Assembly: GCF_900104555.1 (NCBI RefSeq)
Contig: NZ_FNJU01000021.1
Span: forward strand, 1 to 48,757
Length of the DNA stretch: 48,757 bases
Source of the DNA: Litchfieldia salsa
Lineage (GTDB): Bacteria; Bacillota; Bacilli; Bacillales; Bacillaceae_L
Direction: 5' to 3'
The translations under genes were made by a program, and so were the position numbers. Below, in pieces: positions 39,208 through 46,620 of the stretch. Numbering within the stretch: position 1 is the stretch's first letter; the number at the start of each line of letters is the position of its first letter. The notes beneath the pieces are model-generated. The model was not told the DNA's origin and did not search any database. It worked only from the letters and a program-made list of their open reading frames with translations.

Positions 39208-39624
39208 TTGCCAACACCAAGTATGGAAGATTATTTAGAAAAAATTTATATAACCATTGAAGAAAAAGGATATGCTCGTAGTGTAGATATAGCTTCTTCT
39301 CTTGGTGTCCTTCCATCTTCTGTGACTAAAATGATGCAGAAATTAGACGATGTAGATTTAGGGATTTATGAGAGATATAGAGGATTCATCCTTACAGATA
39401 AAGGAAAGAGACTCGCAAAAAAATTAGTGGAAAAACATCAAATGTTAGAAGAGTTTTTACAGCTAATCGGAGTTCAAGATCAAAATATATATGAGGAAGT
39501 AGAAAAGCTTGAGCACTACATTAGTAAAGAAACCGCTCTTTGTATATCAAGCCTACTTGATTTTTTTGTAGAAAACCCATCTATAAAGGATTCCTATTTA
39601 ACTAACTTTAAAAAAAATAACTAA
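39208..39624 (+). CDS. mntR: Manganese-dependent transcriptional regulator MntR
   Basis: DtxR/MntR-family repressor, 138 aa. The opening P-T-P-S-M-E-D-Y-L-E-K-I-Y is nearly that of B. subtilis MntR, with the winged helix at about residues 20-60 (H-P-S-S-V-T-K-M motif here L-P-S-S-V-T-K-M) and metal-site residues in the second half, where the usual E/H ligands are seen in V-E-K-L-E-H-Y. The TTG at 39208 follows GGCGG and matches the known N-terminus; an ATG at 39190 would add six residues. The conserved His of H-P-S-S is Leu here. Confidence 0.9.
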   Translation: MPTPSMEDYLEKIYITIEEKGYARSVDIASSLGVLPSSVTKMMQKLDDVDLGIYERYRGFILTDKGKRLAKKLVEKHQMLEEFLQLIGVQDQNIYEEVEKLEHYISKETALCISSLLDFFVENPSIKDSYLTNFKKNN

Positions 39625-39675
39625 ATATGAAGTATAATTCAATGAGTTACAATATAAAAGGCATCTATCAATGAT

Positions 39676-39741
39676 ATGCTCCCCATAAGGTCAAAGATTA
39701 AAAAATAAAAATCTGACTACCGAATGGGGAGTATTTTTATT
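39676..39741 (+). terminator. Long-stem terminator after mntR
   Basis: ATGCTCCCCAT with ATGGGGAGTAT outside and GTCAAAGATT with AATCTGAC inside form a long nested stem followed by TTTTTATT. Confidence 0.75.
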
Positions 39742-39744
39742 TCC

Positions 39745-39929
39745 AAAAGAGCGTTTCCTCCAAAAATAAAATTAGAGTCATACAAATGTGTGAAGACGGT
39801 ACTTCTTCTACCTTATCTGAGATTGTTAAAAAGTATAAGGTTAGTGAGGTTACAATAAGAAAATGGAAATATCAATTTGATACATATGGTTCTAAAGGTC
39901 TTAAGGAGTCTTCAACTTGGAAAAAGTAA
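39745..39929 (+). pseudogene. IS3-family transposase OrfA remnant
   Basis: An HTH_Tnp_1-like fragment: R-A-F-P-P-K-I-K-L-E in one frame, then M-C-E-D-G-T-S-S-T-L-S-E-I-V-K-K-Y and V-T-I-R-K-W-K in another, ending at TAA 39927-39929. It is the N-terminal half of an IS3/IS150-type OrfA with a frameshift and no downstream OrfB. Inverted repeats were not found. Confidence 0.65.
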
Positions 39930-40021
39930 ACTAAAGAACTAAAACCAGTCTGGTTGTACTGCCCAGCTAAAGAATTTCTTTTTGAATTTGTTCTTTTTCA
40001 AAATAAGCACCTTGTTGAATA

Positions 40022-40056
40022 TACAAAAAGAGCCAACATCGTTAGCTCTTTTGTAT
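40022..40056 (-). terminator. Bidirectional terminator after azoR
   Basis: ACAAAAAGAGC/GCTCTTTTGT stem with A tract on one side and T tract on the other, directly after the azoR stop. Confidence 0.75.
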
Positions 40057-40692
40057 TTAGAATGTATGGGCTAAATCCTTAGCTCGTGCAATTGCATTTT
40101 CCTTAATTTCTTGTGCTTTATCAGGCATTGCTGCTTGTCCTTCCACAAATAAACCTTCAAACGATGGGACTCCATAAAATTGCATCATAATATTTAAATA
40201 GCGGTGGCCCATTTCCATTTGAGCAGCTGGTCCTTCTGAATAAATCCCCCCACGAGCTTGTATATGTAAAGCTTTTTTATCAGTTAACAGTCCTACTGGA
40301 CCTTGTTCTGTGTATTTAAATGTTTTTCCTGCAACAGAAACTGAATCAATATAAGCCTTTAAGACTGGTGGAAAAGAAAAATTCCACAAAGGTGATACAA
40401 AAACATACTTATCAGCTGAAATAAATTGTTCACATAGTTCTGATAAACGACCTACTTTTGCCTTTTCATCTGCTGACAACTCTTCAAATCCTTTTCCTGA
40501 TTGGAGTTTTCCCCAACCACTAAAAACATCAACATCTATTTGTGGAATATTCTCTTTATAAAGATCAACATTCACAACTTCGTCATTAGGGTTTGTTTCT
40601 TTGTAGGTATCAATAAATGCTTTGCCTACTGCCATACTATAAGATTGAGTATCATCATGTGGGTGTGCTGTAATATACAATACTTTTGCCAT
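40057..40692 (-). CDS. azoR: FMN-dependent NADH-azoreductase
   Basis: Flavodoxin-like azoreductase/quinone reductase, 211 aa, normal length. The FMN-phosphate loop [10 protein letters not shown] (residues 10-19), P-L-W-N-F-S-F-P (about 100-107) and A-R-G-G-I-Y (about 146-151) are the family landmarks. It reduces quinones and azo compounds with NADH in the cytoplasm, protecting from thiol-reactive quinones. The ATG follows AGGAAG. Not part of a cassette; no regulator gene adjacent. Confidence 0.9.
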   Translation of the reverse strand: MAKVLYITAHPHDDTQSYSMAVGKAFIDTYKETNPNDEVVNVDLYKENIPQIDVDVFSGWGKLQSGKGFEELSADEKAKVGRLSELCEQFISADKYVFVSPLWNFSFPPVLKAYIDSVSVAGKTFKYTEQGPVGLLTDKKALHIQARGGIYSEGPAAQMEMGHRYLNIMMQFYGVPSFEGLFVEGQAAMPDKAQEIKENAIARAKDLAHTF

Positions 40693-40808
40693 CTTTTTAC
40701 TTCCTTTCTTTACCCTTATTTTGTCATTCTAGTTTGTGTTTGGAATAAAAATATATACCATTATCTTTAATTAATATATTTTTAATTCAAGGTAAATTAT
40801 ATAACTAT

Positions 40809-40907
40809 CTTCAAGCCAAAGCAAATCATCTGACCCTTACCTAAATAAGAGTTTTTCTTGTTCAATGAACGCACCCTCTTGCTTAAGTACAGTTCTTCAC
40901 AAAGTTT
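40809..40907 (-). repeat. attC-like site, TTCACAA variant
   Basis: Box CCCTTACCTAAATAAGAG, loose stem GTTT/GAAC, inner box CACCCTCTTGCTTAAGTAC followed by CTTCACAA (plus strand). Confidence 0.6.
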
Positions 40908-40978
40908 ATGACGAAAGATGTAGTATTTAATACGCAGTATCGTTGTACTGTGCAGCAAAGATTATTAAAAAAACAGAT
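40908..40978. other. Non-coding cassette with the conserved hairpin
   Basis: ACGCAGTA/TACTGTGC (40932-40939 with 40946-40953)-GCAGCAAA matches the element at 3376-3405. No gene fits between the flanking recombination cores. Confidence 0.5.
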
Positions 40979-41027
40979 GCTTCTTCAACAAAAGCCCCCT
41001 TTAAAGTGTTATTTTTCACAAGCTTTC
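40979..41027 (-). repeat. attC-like core without hairpin, TTCACAA variant
   Basis: Arm GCTTCTTCAACAAAAG, box CCCCCTTTAAAGTG, then TTTTTCACAAG. It is the counterpart of 3429-3475. Confidence 0.55.
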
Positions 41028-41084
41028 ATTATTATAGGAATGCTGCCCCGTTTATCATATTAAAAACATATCTCTGAAAAAGTT

Positions 41085-41135
41085 CTGATTAATTAAGAAG
41101 AACGTTAACATTGTTAACGTCCTCTAGATATTTAC
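41085..41135 (-). repeat. attC-like site with strong hairpin (also possible terminator)
   Basis: Box TCTGATTAATTAAGAAG, stem AACGTTAAC/GTTAACGT around 41101-41120, then the stop of the anti-sigma-like gene. It may double as terminator of the ECF operon. Confidence 0.55.
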
Positions 41136-42164
41136 TTAATCGGTTATGTTATAAACTAATATATCGAATAATTCACCATTAACATAAAGTAACATTGCCC
41201 ATTCACCTTTTAAAGGAATATTCACGCTTGAAGGTATGTGTGCATCCGCTCCATTATTCTTTCCACCAAGTTCAATTGTCCAGCCTGATGTTAGGATTTG
41301 ATGGACAGTGTCCGTTTCTTTATGCAATCCAACGACCGTTAACTTGTTTTCAGTGGTATTATCAATCCCCCACAGATGCCACATCCACTTTTGGTTAATG
41401 TTTAAACTAGGCATATCCGCACCAATAACACCTGATTTGTTATCATTCCCTATGATATTATTACCTAAATCCACTGCCTCCTTGTTCCATTCAACGTTCT
41501 CAAAGTCTTTAATCAAAATATAGGAAGGTGTATTTTTAGGTAAAATTATTTTTCTTTGGTTTTTTTCTGGTCCAACAGGTAATACGACATCCCCGTATAA
41601 TTTCTTATCAAAATACACCTCGTATTTCCAAATGCCACTATCAGGTACTGTAAGTGAAGCTGTAAATCTACCTAAACTTGAATACCCTGGGGTAGGTTCG
41701 GAAATTTTTAATGGAGTTAATACATTAATACGATCACCGGTTTCTTTATGAATTGCGTATATTTCAATTTCTTTTCCTTTATAGGTATTGAAAGACTCCT
41801 TAAAACTAAACACATACCCATAAGGTTTACCAGCAGAAAGATAAGGATCTGGAAAAACGTTGAATAGTACCTTACTATTCTTTGAATATTCCTCCCGTAC
41901 CCCCCATTCATTTTCAACTGTCTGCTTAGCACCTTGGTTTACACCATCATTCGAAGATAGGTTAGTAAATAACCCTGTATAAACCAAAAAGAGGAATAAG
42001 GATGCTGCCAGAGTCGATATTAAATAAATAGAGACATTTGGTTTTCTAATTTCATTTGTTTGAAGAGAGGACCTAATCTTTCTTTTCTGAATCTCAGTAA
42101 AGTGCTTACCTTTATGAGTCGATGAATTCATAGCACCCCTTAAATTACTAAGCTCCTTTTCCAT
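41136..42164 (-). CDS. DUF4871-like membrane-anchored anti-sigma-type protein, 342 aa
   Basis: The cytoplasmic N-terminus (about 45 residues) is basic, followed by one transmembrane helix (about 46-66) and an extracytoplasmic two-part region. The C-terminal part (about 215-342) with W-M-W-H-L-W-G, then T-V-V-G-L-H-K, then P-L-K-G-E-W-A-M-L-L-Y is typical of DUF4871. It begins one base after the sigma gene ends, so the pair is an ECF sigma/anti-sigma unit; the anti-sigma role is inferred from topology and position. Confidence 0.74.
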   Translation of the reverse strand: MEKELSNLRGAMNSSTHKGKHFTEIQKRKIRSSLQTNEIRKPNVSIYLISTLAASLFLFLVYTGLFTNLSSNDGVNQGAKQTVENEWGVREEYSKNSKVLFNVFPDPYLSAGKPYGYVFSFKESFNTYKGKEIEIYAIHKETGDRINVLTPLKISEPTPGYSSLGRFTASLTVPDSGIWKYEVYFDKKLYGDVVLPVGPEKNQRKIILPKNTPSYILIKDFENVEWNKEAVDLGNNIIGNDNKSGVIGADMPSLNINQKWMWHLWGIDNTTENKLTVVGLHKETDTVHQILTSGWTIELGGKNNGADAHIPSSVNIPLKGEWAMLLYVNGELFDILVYNITD

Positions 42165-42165
42165 G

Positions 42166-42708
42166 TTACCTCCACCTTTCCATCAAGACTTTTAGTTTTG
42201 CCCTTGCTCTATTCAATCTAGTTTTGACCGTATTATTATTTATTTTTAATATCCTACTAATGTCTTCAATCGGTAGTTCTTCATAATAATATAGTGTAAT
42301 TACCTCTCGATACTTGATTGGAAGTGCTAATACACAAGTAGATAGGAATTCCTCTTCACTACTCTTCATTATGGACATTTCTGGCGATAACTCTAACGTC
42401 CTTGAACTGATAATAAGGTTAGAACTCATAACAACCCTTTTGAAGAATGAACTCTTTAATAAATCTTTGCACTTGTTTATTGTAATCCTATAGATCCAAG
42501 CCTTAAAAAAGGTGATTTTATCGATGTTTTCATATTCCCTATAACAAGTAATGAATACTTCTTGTACAATATCTTCTGATATACTCCAATCCTTTGTATA
42601 ATTAAAGCAAAGCTTAGTTAACCTTTCTCCATAAACATCCATAATTCTTTCAAACCATTCATCCTTAATTTCTATATCCACCATTTCATCCCCATTTGCT
42701 TTATTCAA
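42166..42708 (-). CDS. ECF RNA polymerase sigma factor
   Basis: ECF sigma factor, 180 aa: region 2 (D-W-S-I-S-E-D-I-V-Q-E-V-F near residues 40-52) and region 4 (L-P-I-E-D-I-S-R-I-L, then N-N-N-T-V-K-T-R-L-N-R-A near 145-170). TTG start after GAGGTGG. Upstream is TGAAAC, 16 bases, CGTCTT, a near-perfect ECF promoter. It forms a cassette with the DUF4871-like gene. Confidence 0.9.
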   Translation of the reverse strand: MNKANGDEMVDIEIKDEWFERIMDVYGERLTKLCFNYTKDWSISEDIVQEVFITCYREYENIDKITFFKAWIYRITINKCKDLLKSSFFKRVVMSSNLIISSRTLELSPEMSIMKSSEEEFLSTCVLALPIKYREVITLYYYEELPIEDISRILKINNNTVKTRLNRARAKLKVLMERWR

Positions 42709-42741
42709 GTTACTACCACCTCTGTTCTCACTCTTTATGCT

Positions 42742-42769
42742 AAGACGACCGAGATTTGCTTTGGTTTCA
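42742..42769 (-). promoter_or_regulatory. ECF-type autoregulatory promoter
   Basis: Minus-strand TGAAAC (42764-42769), 16-base spacer, CGTCTT (42742-42747). Strong match to Bacillus ECF promoters. Confidence 0.8.
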
Positions 42770-42789
42770 TTTTTTATATTTTAACAATA

Positions 42790-42811
42790 AAAAACTACTC
42801 AAATGAGTAGT
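42790..42811 (-). terminator. Terminator insulating the ECF cassette
   Basis: ACTACTC/GAGTAGT stem (42794-42800 with 42805-42811), followed on the minus strand by TTTTTTATTG. It lies between the incoming cassette and the ECF promoter, as at 8435-8461. Confidence 0.72.
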
Positions 42812-42835
42812 GAGATAACTTTTTATCCTCTTATC

Positions 42836-42917
42836 CTTTATTAATAAAATTGACCTTTACTTCAATAAGGATAGGCGGTACCTCTTTATTGAAGCATCGC
42901 TCCCTTTAGCGGAACAG
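42836..42917 (-). repeat. attC-like cassette site
   Basis: Arm CCTTTATTAATAAAATTG, box ACCTTTACTTCAATAAGG, imperfect stem between GCGG and CATCGC, inner box TCCCTTTAGCGGAACAG. Confidence 0.68.
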
Positions 42918-42937
42918 TGGTAGTAGGAATTAACACT

Positions 42938-43297
42938 TTATTTAGCTTTTTGTGCTAAATCAATTGCTACTGCTAATTTAATTTGGTTTATCTTACTAAG
43001 ACCTTTTTTATATTCAATCAGAGTTATAGGGTCATCCACTTGTACTACACTCTTACTTTCACGTTCTACCTCGACCTTAACTATTCTATCGGTGTTAATT
43101 AAAATTGTATAAAAGTCTTCACCCTGGCCTGGAATCCAATCAATAATATATGACGATGTCATACCTTGAAACAATTTTCTTAAAGTGATTAATCAATCTA
43201 CTTTTTCCTCAGTATTAACTAGTCCATCATATGATTTAATCAATTGTTCTCTAATGTCTTCTTCTGCCTTACTTCCTCTAAGTTTAAAAGCCATCAT
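42938..43297 (-). pseudogene. Cassette gene with in-frame stop, about 119 codons
   Basis: ATG at 43294-43297 opens a frame (M-A-F-K-L-R-G-S-K-A-E-E) that meets TGA at 43193-43195 after about 34 codons and then continues in the same frame to the stop at 42938 (F-Q-G-M-T-S-S-Y-I-I-D-W, later D-P-I-T-L-I-E-Y). A single nonsense change explains it. A shorter product could start at the ATG at about 43162. Family unrecognised. Confidence 0.62.
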
Positions 43298-43326
43298 CCT
43301 TGTATTGATTGAACTTTAGATATATT

Positions 43327-43360
43327 TTTTTACTAAAGCACCCCGATAGTTGAAGAACTT
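43327..43360 (-). repeat. attC-like core without hairpin
   Basis: TTTTTACTAAAGCACCCC and GATAGTTGAAGAACTT (plus strand), no stem. It marks the end of the 43359-43706 lipoprotein cassette. Confidence 0.6.
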
Positions 43361-43706
43361 AATTGGTGTTATCTATCAAAAACCTCTTTGCATCCTCAAG
43401 ATTAGAACTTTCAAAAACAATATTACGTTTACCTAAAATATAAATATAAGGTGATTTAGTAGCTTCTAAAGATGGATACTCCTTTTGGGTCAATTCTAAA
43501 TCAAAAGCAATTAAATTTACGCCTTCATGTTCATCTTCAAACTCTTGCAGCCATTTTAGCTGTTCTTCATTTCCTTCCTCTGGAACAATATATATAACTT
43601 TGTATTGTTCTCCAGATAAAGCATAAGGAATATCATCTTTCTTTGAACAACTTATTAACGTAGCTAATGTTGTTATAAATACTAATCCTATAATCATATT
43701 TTTCAT
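43359..43706 (-). CDS. Small lipoprotein, thioredoxin-like layout, 115 aa
   Basis: Signal peptide ending L-I-S-C (lipobox cysteine at residue 20), then a domain of about 90 residues with Y-K-V-I-Y-I-V-P strand and a late S-P-Y-I-Y-I-L-G segment that resembles a thioredoxin-like fold without a C-x-x-C motif. Function unknown. The ATG follows GGGGGAA. Single-gene cassette. Confidence 0.74.
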   Translation of the reverse strand: MKNMIIGLVFITTLATLISCSKKDDIPYALSGEQYKVIYIVPEEGNEEQLKWLQEFEDEHEGVNLIAFDLELTQKEYPSLEATKSPYIYILGKRNIVFESSNLEDAKRFLIDNTN

Positions 43707-43744
43707 TGTATTCCCCCTGTTTTTATACTACACATCCCTATTTA

Positions 43745-43828
43745 AGATTTTTAAATATAGTATGAATAAATTCCACAAAAATAGCGTCAATCCCTTCTTA
43801 GATCAACGCCCCCGTTAATTAAATAGAC
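43745..43828 (-). repeat. attC-like cassette site
   Basis: Box B and leader close to 18600-18620, stem GCGTCAATC/GATCAACGC (43784-43792 with 43801-43809), inner box CCCCCGTTAATTAAATAG. Confidence 0.72.
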
Positions 43829-44052
43829 TAATAATTTTTTTCATCTAAATACTCTCTATATGCTTTCTGAACTATATCCTCTTTGGCTGATATATTTGAA
43901 ATTCTTTTATGCAGATCGTTTAGTAGATACAATCCTCTTAATATACAACCTACTACGATTCCAAAAGCAACAATACCACCTACAAGTGGCCCCATCATCA
44001 ATAAAACGAAGCCTAAAATGGCACTTAAAATAATTGATATAAGTAAATACAT
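43828..44052 (-). CDS. Small membrane protein, 74 aa
   Basis: Two hydrophobic helices (about residues 2-20 and 23-42) joined by a tight G-P-L turn, then a charged helical cytoplasmic tail. Unrecognised. The ATG at 44052 has GGGAGG six bases upstream and is preferred to the start at 44070. Single-gene cassette. Confidence 0.72.
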   Translation of the reverse strand: MYLLISIILSAILGFVLLMMGPLVGGIVAFGIVVGCILRGLYLLNDLHKRISNISAKEDIVQKAYREYLDEKNY

Positions 44053-44096
44053 ATAATGCCTCCCACACATACTGTACTACAAATAATCCGTTTATC

Positions 44097-44200
44097 TTAT
44101 TAAAGAATACTGCTCATGCTCATTACTTCACCAAGAAAAGCCATACATCCTTATTGAAGTATGGCACCCGTTTGTTTAAGTACATTTGTTCACAATCTTT
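44097..44200 (-). repeat. attC-like cassette site, TTCACAA variant
   Basis: Box CATTACTTCACCAAGAA, perfect stem GCCATAC/GTATGGC (44140-44146 with 44159-44165), box CCCGTTTGTTTAAGTAC, then TTGTTCACAATCTT. Confidence 0.75.
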
Positions 44201-44262
44201 GCATTGAATAAGAAAAAGCTGCCACAATGACAGCCAGTTCTAATTTAATATCTACGGGAGTG
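44201..44262 (-). repeat. Second, partial attC-like element in tandem
   Basis: AATAAGAAAAAGCTGCCAC with GACAGC forms the same GCTG/CAGC stem as in 44671-44781. It directly follows another site without a gene between. Confidence 0.5.
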
Positions 44263-44268
44263 TTAATT

Positions 44269-44583
44269 TTAATTAGATAAAATGCCCTTCCCGCCTTTTG
44301 TTATTAAGGTGCTGATTCTTTCCATACCAGTAATAATTGGTTTCGCACGACTTATTAATGTTTGGGTGGCTTCAAGACTTAGAGACGCTTGATGGGCATC
44401 TTCATTAGCCCACACTTCATAAACATAAACAGAATTTGGTTCATTATCAGAAATATTCACAAGATATACTTCACATTCATCCAGACTCTTCATTGATTCT
44501 GCCGCTTCTAACAGAATATCAACCATTTTTTCTTTTTCGCCTTCTTGTACCATAAACTTGTTAAATAAACTAAATTTGCTCAT
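44269..44583 (-). CDS. Antibiotic biosynthesis monooxygenase (ABM) domain protein, 104 aa
   Basis: Small alpha-beta protein of the ABM/YgiN (dimeric ferredoxin-like) superfamily: an N-terminal F-S-L-F-N-K-F strand, a helix with E-K-M-V-D-I-L-L-E-A-A, then V-Y-V-Y-E-V-W-A-N-E-D-A-H. Members act as putative quinol monooxygenases or heme-degrading enzymes; the substrate here is unknown. The ATG is preceded by AAGGAGG. One of the few likely enzymes among the cassettes. Confidence 0.82.
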   Translation of the reverse strand: MSKFSLFNKFMVQEGEKEKMVDILLEAAESMKSLDECEVYLVNISDNEPNSVYVYEVWANEDAHQASLSLEATQTLISRAKPIITGMERISTLITKGGKGILSN

Positions 44584-44670
44584 ACCATCCTCCTTAATTT
44601 TGTAACCTGTTAATTATTTCTATATCTATACACGCTTTTCCTATCATTCCCATAAATAAAACTAATCAAA

Positions 44671-44781
44671 TCTTCTTGAGCTAACCTGCTCCGTTACTTC
44701 AATAAGAAAAAGCTGCCACAACGACAGCCTTTATCTTCAACTCTTGCACCCTTTACTTTAAATACACTTTTTCACAATCTT
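44671..44781 (-). repeat. attC-like cassette site, long variant
   Basis: Arm TCTTCTTGAGCTAACCTG, box CTCCGTTACTTCAATAAG, stem AGCTGCC/GACAGCC (44711-44728), then box CACCCTTTACTTTAAATAC and TTTTTCACAATCTT. Confidence 0.75.
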
Positions 44782-44827
44782 GTTCTTTGTAAGTTGATTT
44801 CTTTTGATATTGAAACACAAAGCTGCC

Positions 44828-45202
44828 TTAATAATTCTCTAACTCATTACTTAAATCTCTTAATAACACATCTATCTCCACCATTACTAAATCTTCATTG
44901 ATTGGGAAAATGGATGGTTTAACTCTATCTTTCTTCATACCAACAAGCCATTTTTCAATAAACTCATATATGTCAATCGGTTCAGCTTTGAATTTATTCC
45001 ACTCATTAACTGCACAGTATTCTGCAAATTCTTTTTTAGGAAAGAAAGGAATCAACATATTACCATCAACATCCTGTGCTGTTGCCCAACCATCGTCATA
45101 TAAAGCCCAGACTTCTTCATAATCAGCAACCTTTTTAATAAAATACTCATATCTTATATTTGGTGGCTGTTTAATAACGGAATCAAATTCTCTTTGGTTC
45201 AT
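44828..45202 (-). CDS. DUF2750-family protein, 124 aa
   Basis: DUF2750 signature: R-Y-E-Y-F-I-K-K-V-A-D near residue 17, then V-W-A-L-Y-D-D-G-W-A-T-A, then P-F-F-P and E-Y-C at about 52-62. Members are small and commonly found in toxin-immunity neighbourhoods; function unproven. At 124 aa it has normal length. The ATG follows GGAGGATATAA. Single-gene cassette. Confidence 0.82.
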   Translation of the reverse strand: MNQREFDSVIKQPPNIRYEYFIKKVADYEEVWALYDDGWATAQDVDGNMLIPFFPKKEFAEYCAVNEWNKFKAEPIDIYEFIEKWLVGMKKDRVKPSIFPINEDLVMVEIDVLLRDLSNELENY

Positions 45203-45268
45203 ATTTATATCCTCCAGTTACTACATTTAACAAGGCATTTAACATATTCTCCAATACTGATAAAAACA

Positions 45269-45350
45269 CCTTCTTAAACTAACCTTCTCCGTTACTTCAA
45301 TAAAAAAGCGTTCATTAGTTATTGAAGCATCGCCCCAGTTACGCAATAAG
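45269..45350 (-). repeat. attC-like cassette site, full
   Basis: Arm CCTTCTTAAACTAACC, box CTCCGTTACTTCAATAA, stem GCG-TTCA/TGAA-CGC, inner box CCCAGTTACGCAATAAG. It bounds the small fragment 45353-45460. Confidence 0.75.
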
Positions 45351-45352
45351 AT

Positions 45353-45460
45353 TTATTTCTCTATATTATAAACTTTATATACTTCATTTGAATTTTCTTT
45401 AAAGACATAAATGCGTTCACATTTGATGCATCGCCATAAATCATATTTAGGGGAAGGGAT
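45353..45460 (-). pseudogene. Fragment of a small zinc-ribbon-like gene
   Basis: An open frame of about 35 codons without start (L-W-R-C-I-K-C-E-R-I-Y-V-F) ends at TAA 45353-45355, right before an attC-like site. It directly follows the stop of the SUKH gene. It is probably the surviving 3' end of a former cassette gene. Confidence 0.42.
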
Positions 45461-45463
45461 ATT

Positions 45464-45922
45464 TTAGACTTCACTTTCAATTAGCGATAGTAAGAAGTCA
45501 CCAAAATCGTTTACTAAGATATTTGTTTCATTAGTACCAGATACATATTCGATTACTGGTGGTTCTCCATTTGACTTGATTTGATTAAAATCAAGACAGT
45601 TTAACACGCCCATACCCGTATCATATATAACAAGTAAGTTCCTTGGTAAATTAAAATCTCTTCGTTCTGTTAAAGTAAACCACACAGCATCAGGTACAGA
45701 AGAATTTTCAAAGTCATCATTTATAACACCATATATTTCCTCTGCTCCGAAGTTACCAGCACCATATCTTTTAATGAAATCTCTATATAATGGGGGAAAT
45801 TCAAGTCCTAAAACCAATTCAGCTTTCTTGATTAATTCTTCTGAACGCTCACCCATAAAGTCTGCATTTTCAACATACTGCTCAATTAAATTGATTGCTT
45901 TCAAATAAGTTTCTCTGCTCAT
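45464..45922 (-). CDS. SMI1/KNR4 (SUKH) family immunity protein, 152 aa
   Basis: SUKH-superfamily protein: early helix with L-I-E-Q-Y, the hallmark L-G-L-E-F-P-P-L-Y-R-D-F-I-K-R-Y-G-A-G-N-F-G-A-E-E-I-Y-G around residues 38-66, then a central strand with V-W-F-T-L and a late L-V-N-D-F-G-D-F-L. SUKH proteins are a major class of immunity proteins against nuclease toxins. The ATG at 45922 follows GGAGGGAAT. Orphan immunity cassette. Confidence 0.86.
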   Translation of the reverse strand: MSRETYLKAINLIEQYVENADFMGERSEELIKKAELVLGLEFPPLYRDFIKRYGAGNFGAEEIYGVINDDFENSSVPDAVWFTLTERRDFNLPRNLLVIYDTGMGVLNCLDFNQIKSNGEPPVIEYVSGTNETNILVNDFGDFLLSLIESEV

Positions 45923-45969
45923 TTTAATTCCCTCCAAAGAAAGACCAATCCAACTTATTTTATACCCTG

Positions 45970-46045
45970 CCTTGCTCCACTAAACTGACCGTTAGTGAAA
46001 AAGCGACTGATCCTCTTGACAATCGCACTCCGTTAATTAAAGAAG
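45970..46045 (-). repeat. attC-like cassette site, full
   Basis: Arm CCTTGCTCCACTAAACTG, box ACCGTTAGTGAAAAAG, stem GCGACTG/CAATCGC (46003-46009 with 46020-46026), inner box CTCCGTTAATTAAAGAAG containing the next stop codon. Confidence 0.8.
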
Positions 46046-46503
46046 CCATTACCTAAATAACCCAGAGTTATTTCTCCTTCGCGATTAATCTCAATCACAT
46101 ATTTACCCCTCACGAATAGGAATGTATTTGCTGATACTGCTATAACATCATCAAAAGCCTTTTGAATATTATCGAATTTAGCTTTCAATACGGGGAATTT
46201 ATCATGGCTCCAATAAATTTCAATTTCTTCTTCTGAACTTAGTAAATCTGTTAACTCAACTATATTGTTTATGTTCAAAGGGTTACTAAACTTTTTCCAA
46301 TCTAATCTTCCCCACTCAGTAAATGGAACATGTTCTTCAAATAGGTCATAAAGTTCTTCACTCTTATTGTCGGAAAAAATTGTCACACCATCACCCAAAG
46401 CCACTATACATTCATCAAATAAAGCTCCATAATCTTCCTTGATTTTTGCTTTTTGTTTTTCAATTAATAATTCTAATTTCTTCTTTCTGTCTTCTTTTTT
46501 CAT
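46033..46503 (-). CDS. CdiI-like immunity protein, 156 aa
   Basis: The C-terminal half (I-E-I-Y-W-S-H-D-K-F-P-V-L-K, then D-D-V-I-A-V-S-A-N-T-F-L-F, then Y-V-I-E-I-N-R-E-G-E-I-T-L-G) follows the pattern of small contact-dependent-inhibition immunity proteins of Bacillus (YxxD-like). The N-terminus is a basic helix. The ATG at 46503 with GGAG upstream is preferred over a TTG at 46521. The stop is within the attC-like box. Family naming is from memory and moderately sure. Confidence 0.68.
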   Translation of the reverse strand: MKKEDRKKKLELLIEKQKAKIKEDYGALFDECIVALGDGVTIFSDNKSEELYDLFEEHVPFTEWGRLDWKKFSNPLNINNIVELTDLLSSEEEIEIYWSHDKFPVLKAKFDNIQKAFDDVIAVSANTFLFVRGKYVIEINREGEITLGYLGNGFFN

Positions 46504-46531
46504 TAATCTCCATCCATTCAAAAGGAATGTC

Positions 46532-46609
46532 GCTTTTTAAATTAACCTGCCTCAATAGCTGAAGAAGCGACAGCCCTATTTGTGCTATCGCCCCCGTTAC
46601 TTTAATAAG
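46532..46609 (-). repeat. attC-like cassette site, full
   Basis: Arm CTTTTTAAATTAACCTG, box CTCAATAGCTGAAGAAG, stem GCGACAGC/GCTATCGC (46567-46574 with 46584-46591), inner box CCCCGTTACTTTAATAAG. Confidence 0.82.
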
Positions 46610-46620
46610 AATAACTCACT

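Noticed and set aside
39745-39929. Functional insertion sequence
   Set aside because: Only a frameshifted OrfA fragment remains, with no OrfB and no inverted repeats.
335-46609. Site stem-loops as plain rho-independent terminators
   Set aside because: Most stems lack a following T tract on the gene strand and are embedded in conserved boxes on both sides. Some may terminate weakly, but that does not explain the conserved boxes.
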